A stretch of DNA of 64,000 bases from an uncultured Streptomyces sp. (lineage in GTDB: Bacteria; Actinomycetota; Actinomycetes; Streptomycetales; Streptomycetaceae): the NCBI RefSeq assembly GCF_947488945.1, contig NZ_CANLBS010000029.1, positions 1 through 64,000 on the forward strand, given 5' to 3'. The stretch's first letter is position 1. Each line of letters starts with the position of its first letter. A program made the position numbers and the translations under genes. The notes below the pieces were generated by a model that did not search any database, had not been told where the DNA came from, and saw nothing but the letters and a program-made list of their open reading frames with translations. Below are positions 56,806 to 64,000 of the stretch, piece by piece.

Positions 56806-57391
56806 ATGGGGCGGGGTGGTCCGAGTGATGCTGAGCGGGAGCGGCTGCGGCCGTTCCTGCCGGTCGGCAACAGGCGTTGTGGCCGGTGGCGGGACCACCG
56901 GCAGGTGATCGAGGGGATTCTGCACCGCGTGCGGACCGGCGTGCAGTGGCGTGACCTGCCCGAACGGTTCGGGCCTTGAAAGACTGTTCATGAACGGCAC
57001 CGGCTGTGGTCAGCCGACGGACGTGGGAGCGTCTGCTCCAGCAGGTCCAGGCCGAGGCCGACGCCGCAGGCGAGATCGACTGGGACGTTTCCGTCGCCTC
57101 CACCATCGTGCGGGCGCATCAGCACGCCGCGGGCGCCCGTACCGACCCATGGCCTGCCCCCAAGCCATCCCGGAGAAGACCGACAGCCAGGCCGCCCGAC
57201 TCCGCAAAGGCTCACACGGCGGCCGGCCGGCCGGCTTCGACGAAGAGCGGTACAAGAAACGCAACACCGTCGAACGGGCCATCAGCCGGCTCAAGCAGCA
57301 CCGAGCGGTGGCCACCCGCTACGGCAAGCACCGGTACGTCTGCCTCGGAACCGCAACCGTCGCAGCCCTCACGATCTGGCTCCGCACGTGA
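56806..57391 (+). pseudogene. IS5-family transposase, multiply broken
   Basis: The frame from ATG 56806 reads the typical IS5 start (RERLRPFLPVGNRR, QVIEGILHRVRTGVQWRDLPERFGP). It then meets TGA (56977-56979) where the family has tryptophan. KTVHERHRLWSADG follows, then a one-base deletion before TWERLLQQVQ, ADAAGEIDWDVSVASTIVRAHQHAAGARTD. The central catalytic part is then missing, and the third frame ends with EKTDSQAARLRKGSHGG, KKRNTVERAISRLKQHRAVATRYGK and AALTIWLRT. Nonsense, frameshift and internal deletion make it inactive. Confidence 0.85.
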
Positions 57392-57408
57392 TCGCCCGGA
57401 CAAGTCCT
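57390..57408 (-). repeat. Right inverted repeat of IS element
   Basis: GATCGCCCGGACAAGTCCT, the exact reverse complement of the left repeat. Its last bases overlap the stop codon (57407-57409) of the adjacent minus-strand XRE gene. Confidence 0.85.
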
Positions 57409-57721
57409 AGGCGATCAGCGGCACCACGACCGCGTCCCGGCCGTCCGGGACGGCGTGCCCGCCGGCCTCCGCCAGGGGCTCGGGGCCGCACCGGGCGAGG
57501 ATCTCGTCCATGGACAGGCCGAGGGCGGCGGCCAGGGCGGCGACCGTGAAGAAGGCGGGGGTCGGGGCCCGCCCGGTCTCGATCTTGCGGAGGGTCTCGG
57601 CGGAGATCCCGGCCCGCGCGGCGATGTCGGTCATGGGGCGTCCACCCCGCGCCTCGCGCAGCAGGCGGCCGAGCCGTTCGCCGCGACGGCGCTCTTCGGG
57701 GGTGAGAGGGGTGCGAACCAT
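57407..57721 (-). CDS. Small XRE regulator divergent from map
   Basis: The 104-aa protein carries a single helix-turn-helix (about 10-70: LGRLLREARGGRPMTDIAARAGISAETLRKIETGRAPTPAFFTVAALAAALGLSMDEILARC). Its stop codon TAG is formed with the terminal bases of the IS repeat, so the IS insertion may have replaced its original C-terminus. It diverges from a methionine aminopeptidase gene over only 41 bp. A -10-like TATTAG on the minus strand (57731-57736) lies so close to the ATG that the mRNA is probably leaderless. Confidence 0.82.
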   Translation of the reverse strand: MVRTPLTPEERRRGERLGRLLREARGGRPMTDIAARAGISAETLRKIETGRAPTPAFFTVAALAAALGLSMDEILARCGPEPLAEAGGHAVPDGRDAVVVPLIA

Positions 57722-57730
57722 GCCGTCATT

Positions 57731-57755
57731 CTAATACCGCTTGGACCGGTATAGT
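57731..57755. promoter_or_regulatory. Compact divergent promoter with palindrome (XRE/map)
   Basis: ATACCG (57734-57739) and CGGTAT (57747-57752) form a perfect dyad with 7-bp spacing. It overlaps a plus-strand -10 TATAGT (57750-57755, 7 bp before the map ATG) and a minus-strand -10 TATTAG (57731-57736, 9 bp before the XRE ATG). Both transcripts should be leaderless, and one bound repressor dimer could shut both promoters. Confidence 0.6.
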
Positions 57756-57762
57756 AATTGGC

Positions 57763-58530
57763 ATGGTGACGTTGAAGACGGACGCTCAAATGGCGTTCAT
57801 GCGAGAGTCGGGACGGGTGGTCGCCCGCATGCTGACCGCCGTGCGGGAGGCCGCGAAGGTGGGCGTGAGCCTGCGGGAGCTGGACGCGGTGGCCAGGGAG
57901 GTGCTGCGGGAGGCGGGCGCCGGTTCGCCGTTCCTGAACTACCGCCCGCACTTCGCGCCGACCCCGTTCCCGGGCGTCATCTGCGCGTCGGTGAACGACG
58001 CGATCGTGCACGGCATCCCGACCGACCTCCGGCTGCGCGACGGCGACCTGGTCAGCATCGACGGGGGCGCCCTGCTGGACGGCTGGGCCGGGGACTCCGC
58101 GATCAGCTTCACCGTCGGCCGGGCCCGCCCCGCCGACACCCTGCTGGTCGACACCGCCTTCACCGCTCTGGAGGCCGGCATCGCGGCGGCCCGGGTCGGC
58201 AACCGCATCGGCGACATCGCGCACGCCATCGGCACGGTCTGCCGCACCGCCGGATACGGCATCCCGGACGGTTTCGGGGGCCACGGCATCGGCCGGTCGA
58301 TGCACGAGGACCCGGGCGTCCCGAACGAGGGGCGGGCGGGGCGCGGCATGCTGCTGCGGCACGGCATGGTGCTCGCGATCGAGCCCATGCTGATCGGCGG
58401 CGGCGAGGACGGTTACCACGCCGACGCCGACGGCTGGACCCTGCGGACCGACGACGGCAGCCGCGCCGCGCACGCCGAGCACACGGTGGCCATCACCGAC
58501 GACGGCCCCCGCGTCCTCACCGCCCTCTGA
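57763..58530 (+). CDS. map: Type I methionine aminopeptidase (accessory paralogue)
   Basis: The 255-aa enzyme removes N-terminal methionine. The substrate and metal residues His83 (IVHGIP), Asp100 (SIDGGA), Asp111 (AGDSAISF), His174 (GGHGIG), Glu207 (AIEPML) and Glu239 (AEHTVAI) are all present. The pita-bread fold length is normal and there is no N-terminal zinc finger. Pairing with a dedicated XRE regulator and isolation from ribosomal-protein genes suggest it is a second, regulated copy. The ATG at 57763 lies next to the predicted transcription start. Confidence 0.92.
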   Translation: MVTLKTDAQMAFMRESGRVVARMLTAVREAAKVGVSLRELDAVAREVLREAGAGSPFLNYRPHFAPTPFPGVICASVNDAIVHGIPTDLRLRDGDLVSIDGGALLDGWAGDSAISFTVGRARPADTLLVDTAFTALEAGIAAARVGNRIGDIAHAIGTVCRTAGYGIPDGFGGHGIGRSMHEDPGVPNEGRAGRGMLLRHGMVLAIEPMLIGGGEDGYHADADGWTLRTDDGSRAAHAEHTVAITDDGPRVLTAL

Positions 58531-58634
58531 GCCGCACGGCACCCGTCCCGCACCGGACTCCCGCCGGACCCGCACCGGCCCCGGCCGGTCGTGGACAGGG
58601 CCGCGTCAGGGGCCGCGTCACACCCCGCGTCGAA

Positions 58635-58687
58635 GGCCGCGGGGCCGGTACGGCGCGATGGCTTCGCACCGTACCGGCCCCGCGGCC
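58635..58687. terminator. Strong hairpin between map and gamma-glutamyltransferase genes
   Basis: Perfect 19-nt arms (58635-58653 and 58669-58687, starting GGCCGCGGGGCCGGTACGG) with a 15-nt loop that can pair further (GCGA/TCGC). It lies between convergent genes. Confidence 0.8.
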
Positions 58688-58705
58688 AGGTGGGTTCCGT
58701 GCGGC

Positions 58706-60523
58706 TCAGGACCTGCCGCCCGGACGCACCACCATCGCCGAGCCCCCGCCGCGGCGCGTCTTCTCCGCCGCCGCGAGCCACCGCCCGTCGGGCAGTCGCT
58801 GGATCCCGGTGGCGGCGCCGATCTCGGGGTTCAGCCTGAAGGCGTGCCCGAGCGCTTCGAGCGGGGCCCGCAGCGGGCCGTCCCAGAGACCGGGCTCGAT
58901 CTCGGTGGTCGCCGCGTTGCGCTGGCTGGCGCGGGGCGCGGCGATGGCGTCGACGAGCGGCAGCCCCCGGTCGAGGTGGCCGGTGAGGGTCTGCAGGACG
59001 GTGGTGATGATCGTGGCGCCGCCCGGCGAGCCGAGCGCGACGACCGGCTTGCCGTGGCGGTCGAGCACGATGGTGGGCGAGATGGACGAGCGCGGCCGCT
59101 TCCCGGGGCCCGGCAGGTTCGGGTCGTGCACCGCGGCGTTGGCCGGGGCGAAGGAGAAGTCGGTCAGCTCGTTGTTGAGCAGGAAGCCGCGGTTCGGCAC
59201 CGTGATGCCGCTGCCGCCGGTCGACTCGATGGTGAGGGTGTAGGCGACGACGTTGCCCCACTTGTCGGCGGTCGTCAGGTGGGTGGTGTTCTCGCCCTCG
59301 AACGTCGTCGGGGCGGCCTGCCCCCCGCGGGCGCAGGCCGTCGGGCGGCGCGGGTCGCCGGGCGGCAGCGGGCTGGTGAGCACCGCGTCGTCCTTGATCA
59401 GGCAGGCGCGGGAGTCCGCGAACCGCTGGCTGAGCAGCCCCGCGGTCGGCACGTCCTCGAACGCCGGGTCGCCGACCCAGCGCCCCCGGTCGGCGAAGGC
59501 GATGCGGCTGGCCTCGATCAGCCGGTGCAGGTACGGGACGTCGCCGGCCTTCGACAGGTCGGTGGACTCCAGGATGTTGAGCGCCTCGCCGACGCTGGTG
59601 CCGCCGGACGACGAGGGCGCCATCCCGTAGACGTCCAGACCCCGGTAGCCGACCTTGGTGGGGGCGCGGTGCAGTGCGCGGTACCCCTTCAGGTCCTTCG
59701 CCGTCAGGTCGCCGGGACGGGCCACCCGGCCCGAGGCGGGGTCGACGGGCGGGTTGCGGACGGTGCGGACGATGTCGTCCGCGAGCTTGCCCCGGTACAG
59801 CGCGCCGACGCCGTCGCGCCCCAGTTCCTGGTACGTACGGGCCAGGTCGGGATTCTTGAACACCGAGCCGGTGACGGGGAGTTGCCCGTCGGGGAGGAAC
59901 AGTTCGGCGGAGGCCGGGAAGTCGGCGAACCGGGCCTGGTTGGACGCGGTCTGGGAGCGGAAGGTGTCGTCGACGACGAACCCGTCGCGGGCCAGTTCCT
60001 CGGCCGGACGCAGCACCGTGCGCAGGGACTTGCTGCCCCACGTGGACAGCGCCTCGTCCCAGGTGGCGGGGGTGCCGGGGGTGCCGACGCCCAGTCCGCT
60101 GGTGACGGCGTCCGCGAAGGGCAGCGGCTTGCCGTCCTCCAGGAAGAGGGAGGAGTCGGCGCTGCGCGGCGCGGTCTCCCGTCCGTCGATCGTCCGCACC
60201 GTGCGGGACTTCGCGTCGTAGTACACGAAGTACCCGCCGCCCCCGATGCCCGCGGAGTACGGCTCGGTGACGCCCAGCGCGGCGGCCGTGGCGACCGCGG
60301 CGTCCACGGCGTTGCCGCCCGCGCGCAGCACCTCGATGCCGGCCGCGGAGGCGTCCGCGTCGACGCTGGCGACCGCTCCGCCCCAGCCGGCCGCCACCGG
60401 CGTCTTGGCCGGCGGATCGACGCGGGGTGCGGTCGTGGCGCCGGGCGGCGCGGCGGCGGACATCGACACGACCACGGCGAGTACCGCTAAAGCGGTGACG
60501 TTCCGCCCGAAAGGACGACGCAT
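58706..60523 (-). CDS. ggt: Secreted gamma-glutamyltransferase
   Basis: The 605-aa Ntn-hydrolase precursor transfers or hydrolyses gamma-glutamyl groups of glutathione-like compounds and polyglutamate. It has a signal peptide (RNVTALAVLAVVVSMSAAAPPGA). The large subunit has AGGNAVDAAVATAAALGVTEPYSAGIGGGGYFVYYD and YGMAPSSSGGTSVGEALNILE. The autocleavage/nucleophile region is GENTTHLTTADKWGN (Thr near 412). The small subunit has SSISPTIVLDRHGKPVVALGSPGGATIITTV. The ATG at 60523 is preceded by GGAGG. It is monocistronic. Confidence 0.92.
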   Translation of the reverse strand: MRRPFGRNVTALAVLAVVVSMSAAAPPGATTAPRVDPPAKTPVAAGWGGAVASVDADASAAGIEVLRAGGNAVDAAVATAAALGVTEPYSAGIGGGGYFVYYDAKSRTVRTIDGRETAPRSADSSLFLEDGKPLPFADAVTSGLGVGTPGTPATWDEALSTWGSKSLRTVLRPAEELARDGFVVDDTFRSQTASNQARFADFPASAELFLPDGQLPVTGSVFKNPDLARTYQELGRDGVGALYRGKLADDIVRTVRNPPVDPASGRVARPGDLTAKDLKGYRALHRAPTKVGYRGLDVYGMAPSSSGGTSVGEALNILESTDLSKAGDVPYLHRLIEASRIAFADRGRWVGDPAFEDVPTAGLLSQRFADSRACLIKDDAVLTSPLPPGDPRRPTACARGGQAAPTTFEGENTTHLTTADKWGNVVAYTLTIESTGGSGITVPNRGFLLNNELTDFSFAPANAAVHDPNLPGPGKRPRSSISPTIVLDRHGKPVVALGSPGGATIITTVLQTLTGHLDRGLPLVDAIAAPRASQRNAATTEIEPGLWDGPLRAPLEALGHAFRLNPEIGAATGIQRLPDGRWLAAAEKTRRGGGSAMVVRPGGRS

Positions 60524-60778
60524 GCGTACCTCCAGTTGACGCTCGTCCGCGCAGGGTATCCCCGCCCCGCCCGCATCGTCAGGACCGCGACACCCCTGCG
60601 TCGCGGAGTACACCTCACGACCTTGGCACGCAGGCCGGTCATCCGTAGCGACTCCCGCTTTCTCCGCAGGCTCGATCTCCTTGACATTCCGCTGCGCAAC
60701 TTCCGCAGGGCGTTCCAGCATCCGCAGGCGCGGGTCTGCCTCCGCAGCCTCCTTCTGCCACGCCTTCGCCTCCAGGCG

Positions 60779-61055
60779 CTACTCTCCAGAGCTGTCGGAG
60801 CTGCGGCGTGACCGGCCCTGCGCCTGGTCGAACAGCCCGAACACTTCTGGCTGCAACTGGGCACGGCCCAGGGGGTCTTCCGCTTCCCACGCCAAGATCG
60901 CCCTGAGGCTCGGTGGGCGCTCGGCCGCCGCCAGTACCTGCATCGAGCCGAAGGAGGAGATGCCGATCATGCCGACGTTGCCGTCGCACCACGGCTGGGC
61001 CGCGACCCATCCGACGAAGTCGTACGCGTCCTGTCCGAGCGGGACGCCCCCGGCG
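60779..61055 (-). pseudogene. CocE/NonD (S15-type) hydrolase fragment
   Basis: The minus strand encodes GQDAYDFVGWVAAQPWCDG, NVGMIGISSFGSMQVLAAAE and RPPSLRAILAWEAEDPLG, the nucleophile-elbow region of X-prolyl dipeptidase/CocE esterases (Ser in GISSFG). About 90 codons remain. The upstream half is missing and the downstream sequence loses family resemblance before a stop at 60779-60781. It abuts the IclR remnant head-on, so a recombination joint lies near 61056. Confidence 0.7.
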
Positions 61056-61057
61056 TT

Positions 61058-61252
61058 GTGGTCGACCGCCCCGCAGACCGCCCGCACCTCGCGCGGCTCC
61101 GCTCCGAGCTGGGCCTCGTCCGCCGCAACGGCTTCGCCGTCAAGCAGGAACGCTCCGAGCGCGGGCCCGTCGCGGTCGGCGTACCGGTGCGCGACCGGGA
61201 CGGAGCGGCGGTAGCGGGCCTGTCGGTCTCGATGCCCAGCGTGCGCTACGAC
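61058..61252 (+). pseudogene. IclR-family regulator C-terminal fragment
   Basis: The plus strand reads RPHLARLRSELGLVRRNGF, AVKQERSERGPVAVGVPVRD and AAVAGLSVSMPSVRYDP, the last strand-helix units of an IclR effector domain. The HTH and most of the ligand domain are missing. There is no ribosome-binding site and the frame continues into unrelated residues. It is a truncated remnant. Confidence 0.65.
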
Positions 61253-61862
61253 CCGCAGGGAGGCCGGGGCTCGAAGACGGACACGGGCCGACGCTGGAGG
61301 ACGAAGTGTACGGAGCACCCCCGCATCGGTGGGCGGGACTTGATGGCGTTGGCGAGGGCGGCGGGGGCCGGCGGAATGCCCCCGCGTCGGCGAGGAGGGC
61401 GACCGCCGACCGCCCGCGGCCCCAGTCGTTGTAGAAGCGCTCGACACCGTCACGCTGGTGCGGAGAGGCATGGCGAACCTCTGCCCTGATCCGTGGCGAT
61501 CAGCCCGGGCCAGATGTGGCAGGGCCGACTGCAGAGCACAGAACTCTTCCGGCGGGCCCGGCCGCGGTATCAGGGCTCGGCCCACGCTGCTTCTCGTCCT
61601 CCCCTTGTTCCGTTTTTCACAGGGACACGGGGCCCGCGTCCCGGCGGCCCGCACGTCACCCCGGGGCGCCTCGTGCGGCACCCACAGGGAAATGTCCGGG
61701 GCACTCGGCCACGCAGGGGAGTTTTCCCCCGTGCGCTAGGCCATCGGAAGGTGGCACGCCGCGCCTCGGGCGGCATCGCCGACGTGACCGTGCACGATCC
61801 CTTCCTGTCAGAAGCAGGCGGTCCTCTGTCGTCTCGCGGCACTCACACTTCAGGAAACACAC

Positions 61863-63260
61863 ATGGAATCCGCGCCTGCCCCCTCACCGCAGGGTGCGCC
61901 CGGCGGAACCGTCGTCGGCGCACGCCCACCGGGCGCCCCCGCCATGCCCGCCCAGGCGGACGGCTCCGAGCTCCGGCTCTCCGAGGGACCGGGCTCGCCC
62001 GACGGCCTCGCGGGGCAGACCGTTGCTGTGGTCGGGCTCGGCTATGTGGGCCTGCCCACCGCTCTCGCACTGCATGAGGCGGGGGCTGTCGTCGTCGGCG
62101 TCGACGTCAGCTCCCCGCGGCTGCGGGCCATCCGCTCCTGCCAGGTGGACCTGCTGCCCCAGCAACTGGCGCATTTGGCGGCCGCGGCGGGGGACCGCGG
62201 CTTCCGGCTGACGGACGATCCGGCGGCCGTCGCGGCGGCGGACACCGTCGTCGTCTGCGTGCCGACACCGGTGGACCGCCATCAGGTTCCCGATCTCGGC
62301 ATGCTCTCGGCTGCCTGCGCCTCGGTGGTGCGGCACGCTCGGGCCGGCCAGTTGATCGTCCTCACGTCCACCAGCTACGTCGGCACCACCCGGGACCTGC
62401 TGACCGGGCCCCTCACGGAACGGGGGCTGACGGTCGGCTCCGACGTGTTCGTCGCGTTCGCCCCGGAGCGCATCGACCCGGGCAACCCGTCCCACGGGCA
62501 GGAACGGACGCCACGCGTGGTCGGCGGCGCCGACCCGCGCAGCACCGAGCTGGCGGCCGCCTTCCTGTCCGCGACGGCCCCGTCCGTCCACCGGGTGGAC
62601 ACACCCGAAGCGGCCGAAATGGCGAAGCTCTGGGAGAACACCTTCCGGGCCGTGAACATCGCCCTCGCCAACGAACTCTCCGACAACTGCCACGCACTCG
62701 GAGTGGACCCGCGTTCCGTCATCGAGGCCGCCGCCACCAAGCCGTTCGGCTTCATGCCCTTCTACCCGGGGCCGGGCGTGGGCGGACATTGCATCCCGTG
62801 CGACCCGCACTACCTCTTGTGGCAACTGCGTTCCGTCCAGGCTGACTCGCCCGTGGTCGGCACCGCCATGCGGGCCATCGCGCGACGTCCCGGCGCCGTG
62901 GTGCGCCGGGCCGTCGACCGGCTCGCGGAAGAGGGGGTCCCCGTCTCGGGGGCGAAGGTCCTGATCGTGGGCATCGCCTACAAGGAGGGAGTGGCGGACC
63001 TGCGGGAGAGCCCGGCGCTGGAGATCCACGAGCGGCTCGCCGCCGCCGGAGCCCGCGTCGCGTACGCGGACCCGCTGGTCCCGGCGGCCCTCATCGGCGG
63101 GACCCTCGTCGCCGGCGTCACCGACCCCGCCGCCGCGGACTGGGACCTCGTGGTGATCCACACCGTGCACCGGGAGACCGACCTGAGCTGGCTGGACGCC
63201 GGGACGGCCGTGCTCGACATCGGCCACCGGCTGCCCGCGCCCCCGAGGGCGCACCGGTGA
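61863..63260 (+). CDS. Nucleotide-sugar (UDP-glucose/UDP-ManNAc type) dehydrogenase
   Basis: The 465-aa NAD-dependent enzyme oxidises a nucleotide hexose to the uronic acid. After a Gly/Pro-rich N-terminal extension of about 50 residues comes the Rossmann motif VAVVGLGYVGLPTALAL, then VVCVPTPVDRHQVPDL, FAPERIDPGNP, the helix KLWENTFRAVNIALANEL, the catalytic cysteine in GPGVGGHCIPCDPHYLLW (near 310) and the C-terminal GIAYKEGVADLRESPALEIHE. It is closest in pattern to the WecC/Ugd group. It overlaps the following glycosyltransferase gene by GTGA, so its uronic acid product is likely used by that enzyme. Confidence 0.88.
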   Translation: MESAPAPSPQGAPGGTVVGARPPGAPAMPAQADGSELRLSEGPGSPDGLAGQTVAVVGLGYVGLPTALALHEAGAVVVGVDVSSPRLRAIRSCQVDLLPQQLAHLAAAAGDRGFRLTDDPAAVAAADTVVVCVPTPVDRHQVPDLGMLSAACASVVRHARAGQLIVLTSTSYVGTTRDLLTGPLTERGLTVGSDVFVAFAPERIDPGNPSHGQERTPRVVGGADPRSTELAAAFLSATAPSVHRVDTPEAAEMAKLWENTFRAVNIALANELSDNCHALGVDPRSVIEAAATKPFGFMPFYPGPGVGGHCIPCDPHYLLWQLRSVQADSPVVGTAMRAIARRPGAVVRRAVDRLAEEGVPVSGAKVLIVGIAYKEGVADLRESPALEIHERLAAAGARVAYADPLVPAALIGGTLVAGVTDPAAADWDLVVIHTVHRETDLSWLDAGTAVLDIGHRLPAPPRAHR

Positions 63261-64000
63261 CGGCCGCCGACACGGCCGCCCGCTCCGCGCGAGCCCCCGC
63301 CGTCCTGGCCCCGGGCCTGCGGAGCCGGGCGGCGGGTCTGCGCGACCGCGCCGACCCGGCCGTCAGGCACGGCGTGCGGCGGCTCCTGGTACTTCTGTGC
63401 CTGTCGCCGCTCCTGCTCGTCCTGGCCGGTGCCACGCTGCGCCTCACCGAGCCCTCTCTCACGCTGATCTACGGATGCGTCGTCCTGGCGGGCACGATCG
63501 CCGTGTTCCACATCGCCTACACCCGGTACCGGGACCCGTCGGAGAGTGCCGTGCCCGTGCCCCGGCGCCTGCGGGACGCCGGCTTCCCCCCGCTGCCCCC
63601 CGCGCCCTCCGTGACCTTCCTGCTGGCGGTGCGGGACGAGGCCGACGGCATCGAGGCGTGCGTGCGGTCCATGGTCTCCTCGGACTGCCAGGACGTCCGG
63701 GTCACGGTCGTCGACGACCACTCCGGCGACGGTACGGGGGACGTGCTGCGCCGGCTCCGCGACGAACTGGGCATCACCGTCATCCATCTCGACGAGAACG
63801 TCGGCAAGAAGCACGCCCTGGTCACCGCCTGCGCCGGCGCGGACACCGACATCGTCGCGTTCACCGACTCCGACTGCGTCCTCGCCCCCGACGCGCTGGG
63901 GCGCTGCGTCCAGGCCCTCGTACGCAACCCCGCGCTCGGTGCCGTCAGCGGCCACTGCCGCGCACTCAACGCATCCGCCAACCTCCTCACCCGGGTCCAG
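63257..64000 (+). CDS. Family 2 membrane glycosyltransferase (partial, 5' part)
   Basis: The GTG at 63257 overlaps the dehydrogenase stop. The 248 visible residues have a basic N-terminus, two hydrophobic segments (RLLVLLCLSPLLLVLAGATL; LTLIYGCVVLAGTIAVFHIAY) and the start of a GT-A domain: SVTFLLAVRDEADGIEACVRSMVSS, then VTVVDDHSGDGTGDVL and the nucleotide-binding TDSDCVL. This resembles hyaluronan/cellulose synthase-like processive enzymes. With the dehydrogenase it suggests synthesis of a uronic-acid-containing surface polysaccharide. The catalytic QxxRW region lies beyond the window. Confidence 0.85.
   Translation, partial: MTAADTAARSARAPAVLAPGLRSRAAGLRDRADPAVRHGVRRLLVLLCLSPLLLVLAGATLRLTEPSLTLIYGCVVLAGTIAVFHIAYTRYRDPSESAVPVPRRLRDAGFPPLPPAPSVTFLLAVRDEADGIEACVRSMVSSDCQDVRVTVVDDHSGDGTGDVLRRLRDELGITVIHLDENVGKKHALVTACAGADTDIVAFTDSDCVLAPDALGRCVQALVRNPALGAVSGHCRALNASANLLTRVQ

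Larger units (their letters stand above)
56184..57408 (+). mobile_element. Decayed IS5-family element with passenger gene
   Basis: The 1225-bp segment is bounded by perfect 19-bp inverted repeats AGGACTTGTCCGGGCGATC (56184-56202 and, reversed, 57390-57408). It holds an intact YxiG-like gene (56276-56749) and a broken IS5-type transposase gene (56806-57391). A third, diverged end-like sequence (AGGACTCGTGTGATC, from 56755) lies just before the transposase, where a normal IS left end would be. This suggests that the perfect outer repeat captured an extra gene. No target duplication is evident. Confidence 0.75.
60524..61862. other. Gene graveyard between ggt and the sugar dehydrogenase
   Basis: In this 1.3-kb stretch I find no intact gene. 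It holds a CocE-type hydrolase remnant (minus) abutting an IclR remnant (plus). Around 60650-60790 the minus strand reads like the end of a charged helical protein (RNVKEIEPAEKAG), perhaps another remnant. Around 61370-61450 an open stretch with ERFYNDWGRGRSAVALLADAG appears on the minus strand. The last 120 bp should hold the promoter of the sugar dehydrogenase gene. Confidence 0.5.

Noticed and set aside
61550..61640. Possible tRNA (minus-strand translation contains SSVGRAL)
   Set aside because: No D-arm, anticodon or T-arm pattern could be folded. The similarity is by chance.

Overview
The window is a 64-kb piece of a Streptomyces-type chromosome. This is inferred from the very high GC content, the strong G/C bias at third codon positions, frequent GTG/TTG starts, short overlapping operons, and typical actinomycete families: double-IclR regulator, pcaL fusion, monomeric isocitrate dehydrogenase, F420-dependent enzymes, HelR, DUF7848 and Tat-exported phospholipase C. 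No rRNA, tRNA or CRISPR array was found. Both ends cut through genes: etfA on the left, a family-2 glycosyltransferase on the right.

Layout. (1) 1-3.9 kb: end of etfA, then a small regulatory island with an MTHFS-like protein, an XRE regulator, two tandem resolvase-fold mini-proteins overlapping an anti-sigma-type ATPase gene, and a frameshifted DUF7848 gene. (2) 4.4-14.5 kb: a complete beta-ketoadipate operon, pcaI-J-F-H-G-B-L-pobA, diverging from a tandem-IclR regulator and closed by a perfect 24-bp hairpin. (3) 14.7-20.6 kb: MarR/MFS pair, an XRE-cupin/EamA pair with two operator-like repeats, a PaiB-like FMN protein, a B3/B4-domain protein and an acetyltransferase. (4) 20.6-23.7 kb: MarR, alpha/beta hydrolase, ACMSD-like decarboxylase and a queD-type quercetinase. 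Together these could turn quercetin into protocatechuate for region 2. (5) 24.3-30.4 kb: lipoate ligase-like gene, MarR/MFS pair, and a rifamycin-response locus: a rifamycin-associated element, a collapsed glycosyltransferase gene, and helR. (6) 30.4-40.8 kb: two Tat-exported hydrolases (GH3 glucosidase and phospholipase C), then an amidohydrolase-NCS1 operon diverging from a TetR gene across a large palindrome. (7) 41-44.9 kb: NADP-isocitrate dehydrogenase with a TamR-like operator, and two small secreted proteins. (8) 45.1-53.8 kb: pyrimidine reductive catabolism (NCS1 permease, F420-dependent luciferase-like enzyme, dihydropyrimidinase, aminotransferase, beta-ureidopropionase), interrupted by an AI-2E permease and a lamin-tail protein. 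(9) 54-58.5 kb: hypothetical protein, F420-dependent PPOX enzyme, a decayed IS5-family element enclosing a YxiG-like passenger gene, and a leaderless XRE/map divergent pair. (10) 58.7-64 kb: gamma-glutamyltransferase, a gene graveyard with CocE and IclR remnants, and the start of a polysaccharide locus (nucleotide-sugar dehydrogenase plus GT2).

The main theme is catabolism of plant-derived and nucleobase substrates under local one-component regulators. The most interesting points are: the possible quercetin-to-protocatechuate chain; the rifamycin-associated element with a decayed glycosyltransferase upstream of helR; the F420-linked enzyme in a pyrimidine operon that shows no dihydropyrimidine dehydrogenase here; the tandem resolvase-fold/ATPase operon; and the inverted-repeat-bounded passenger gene.
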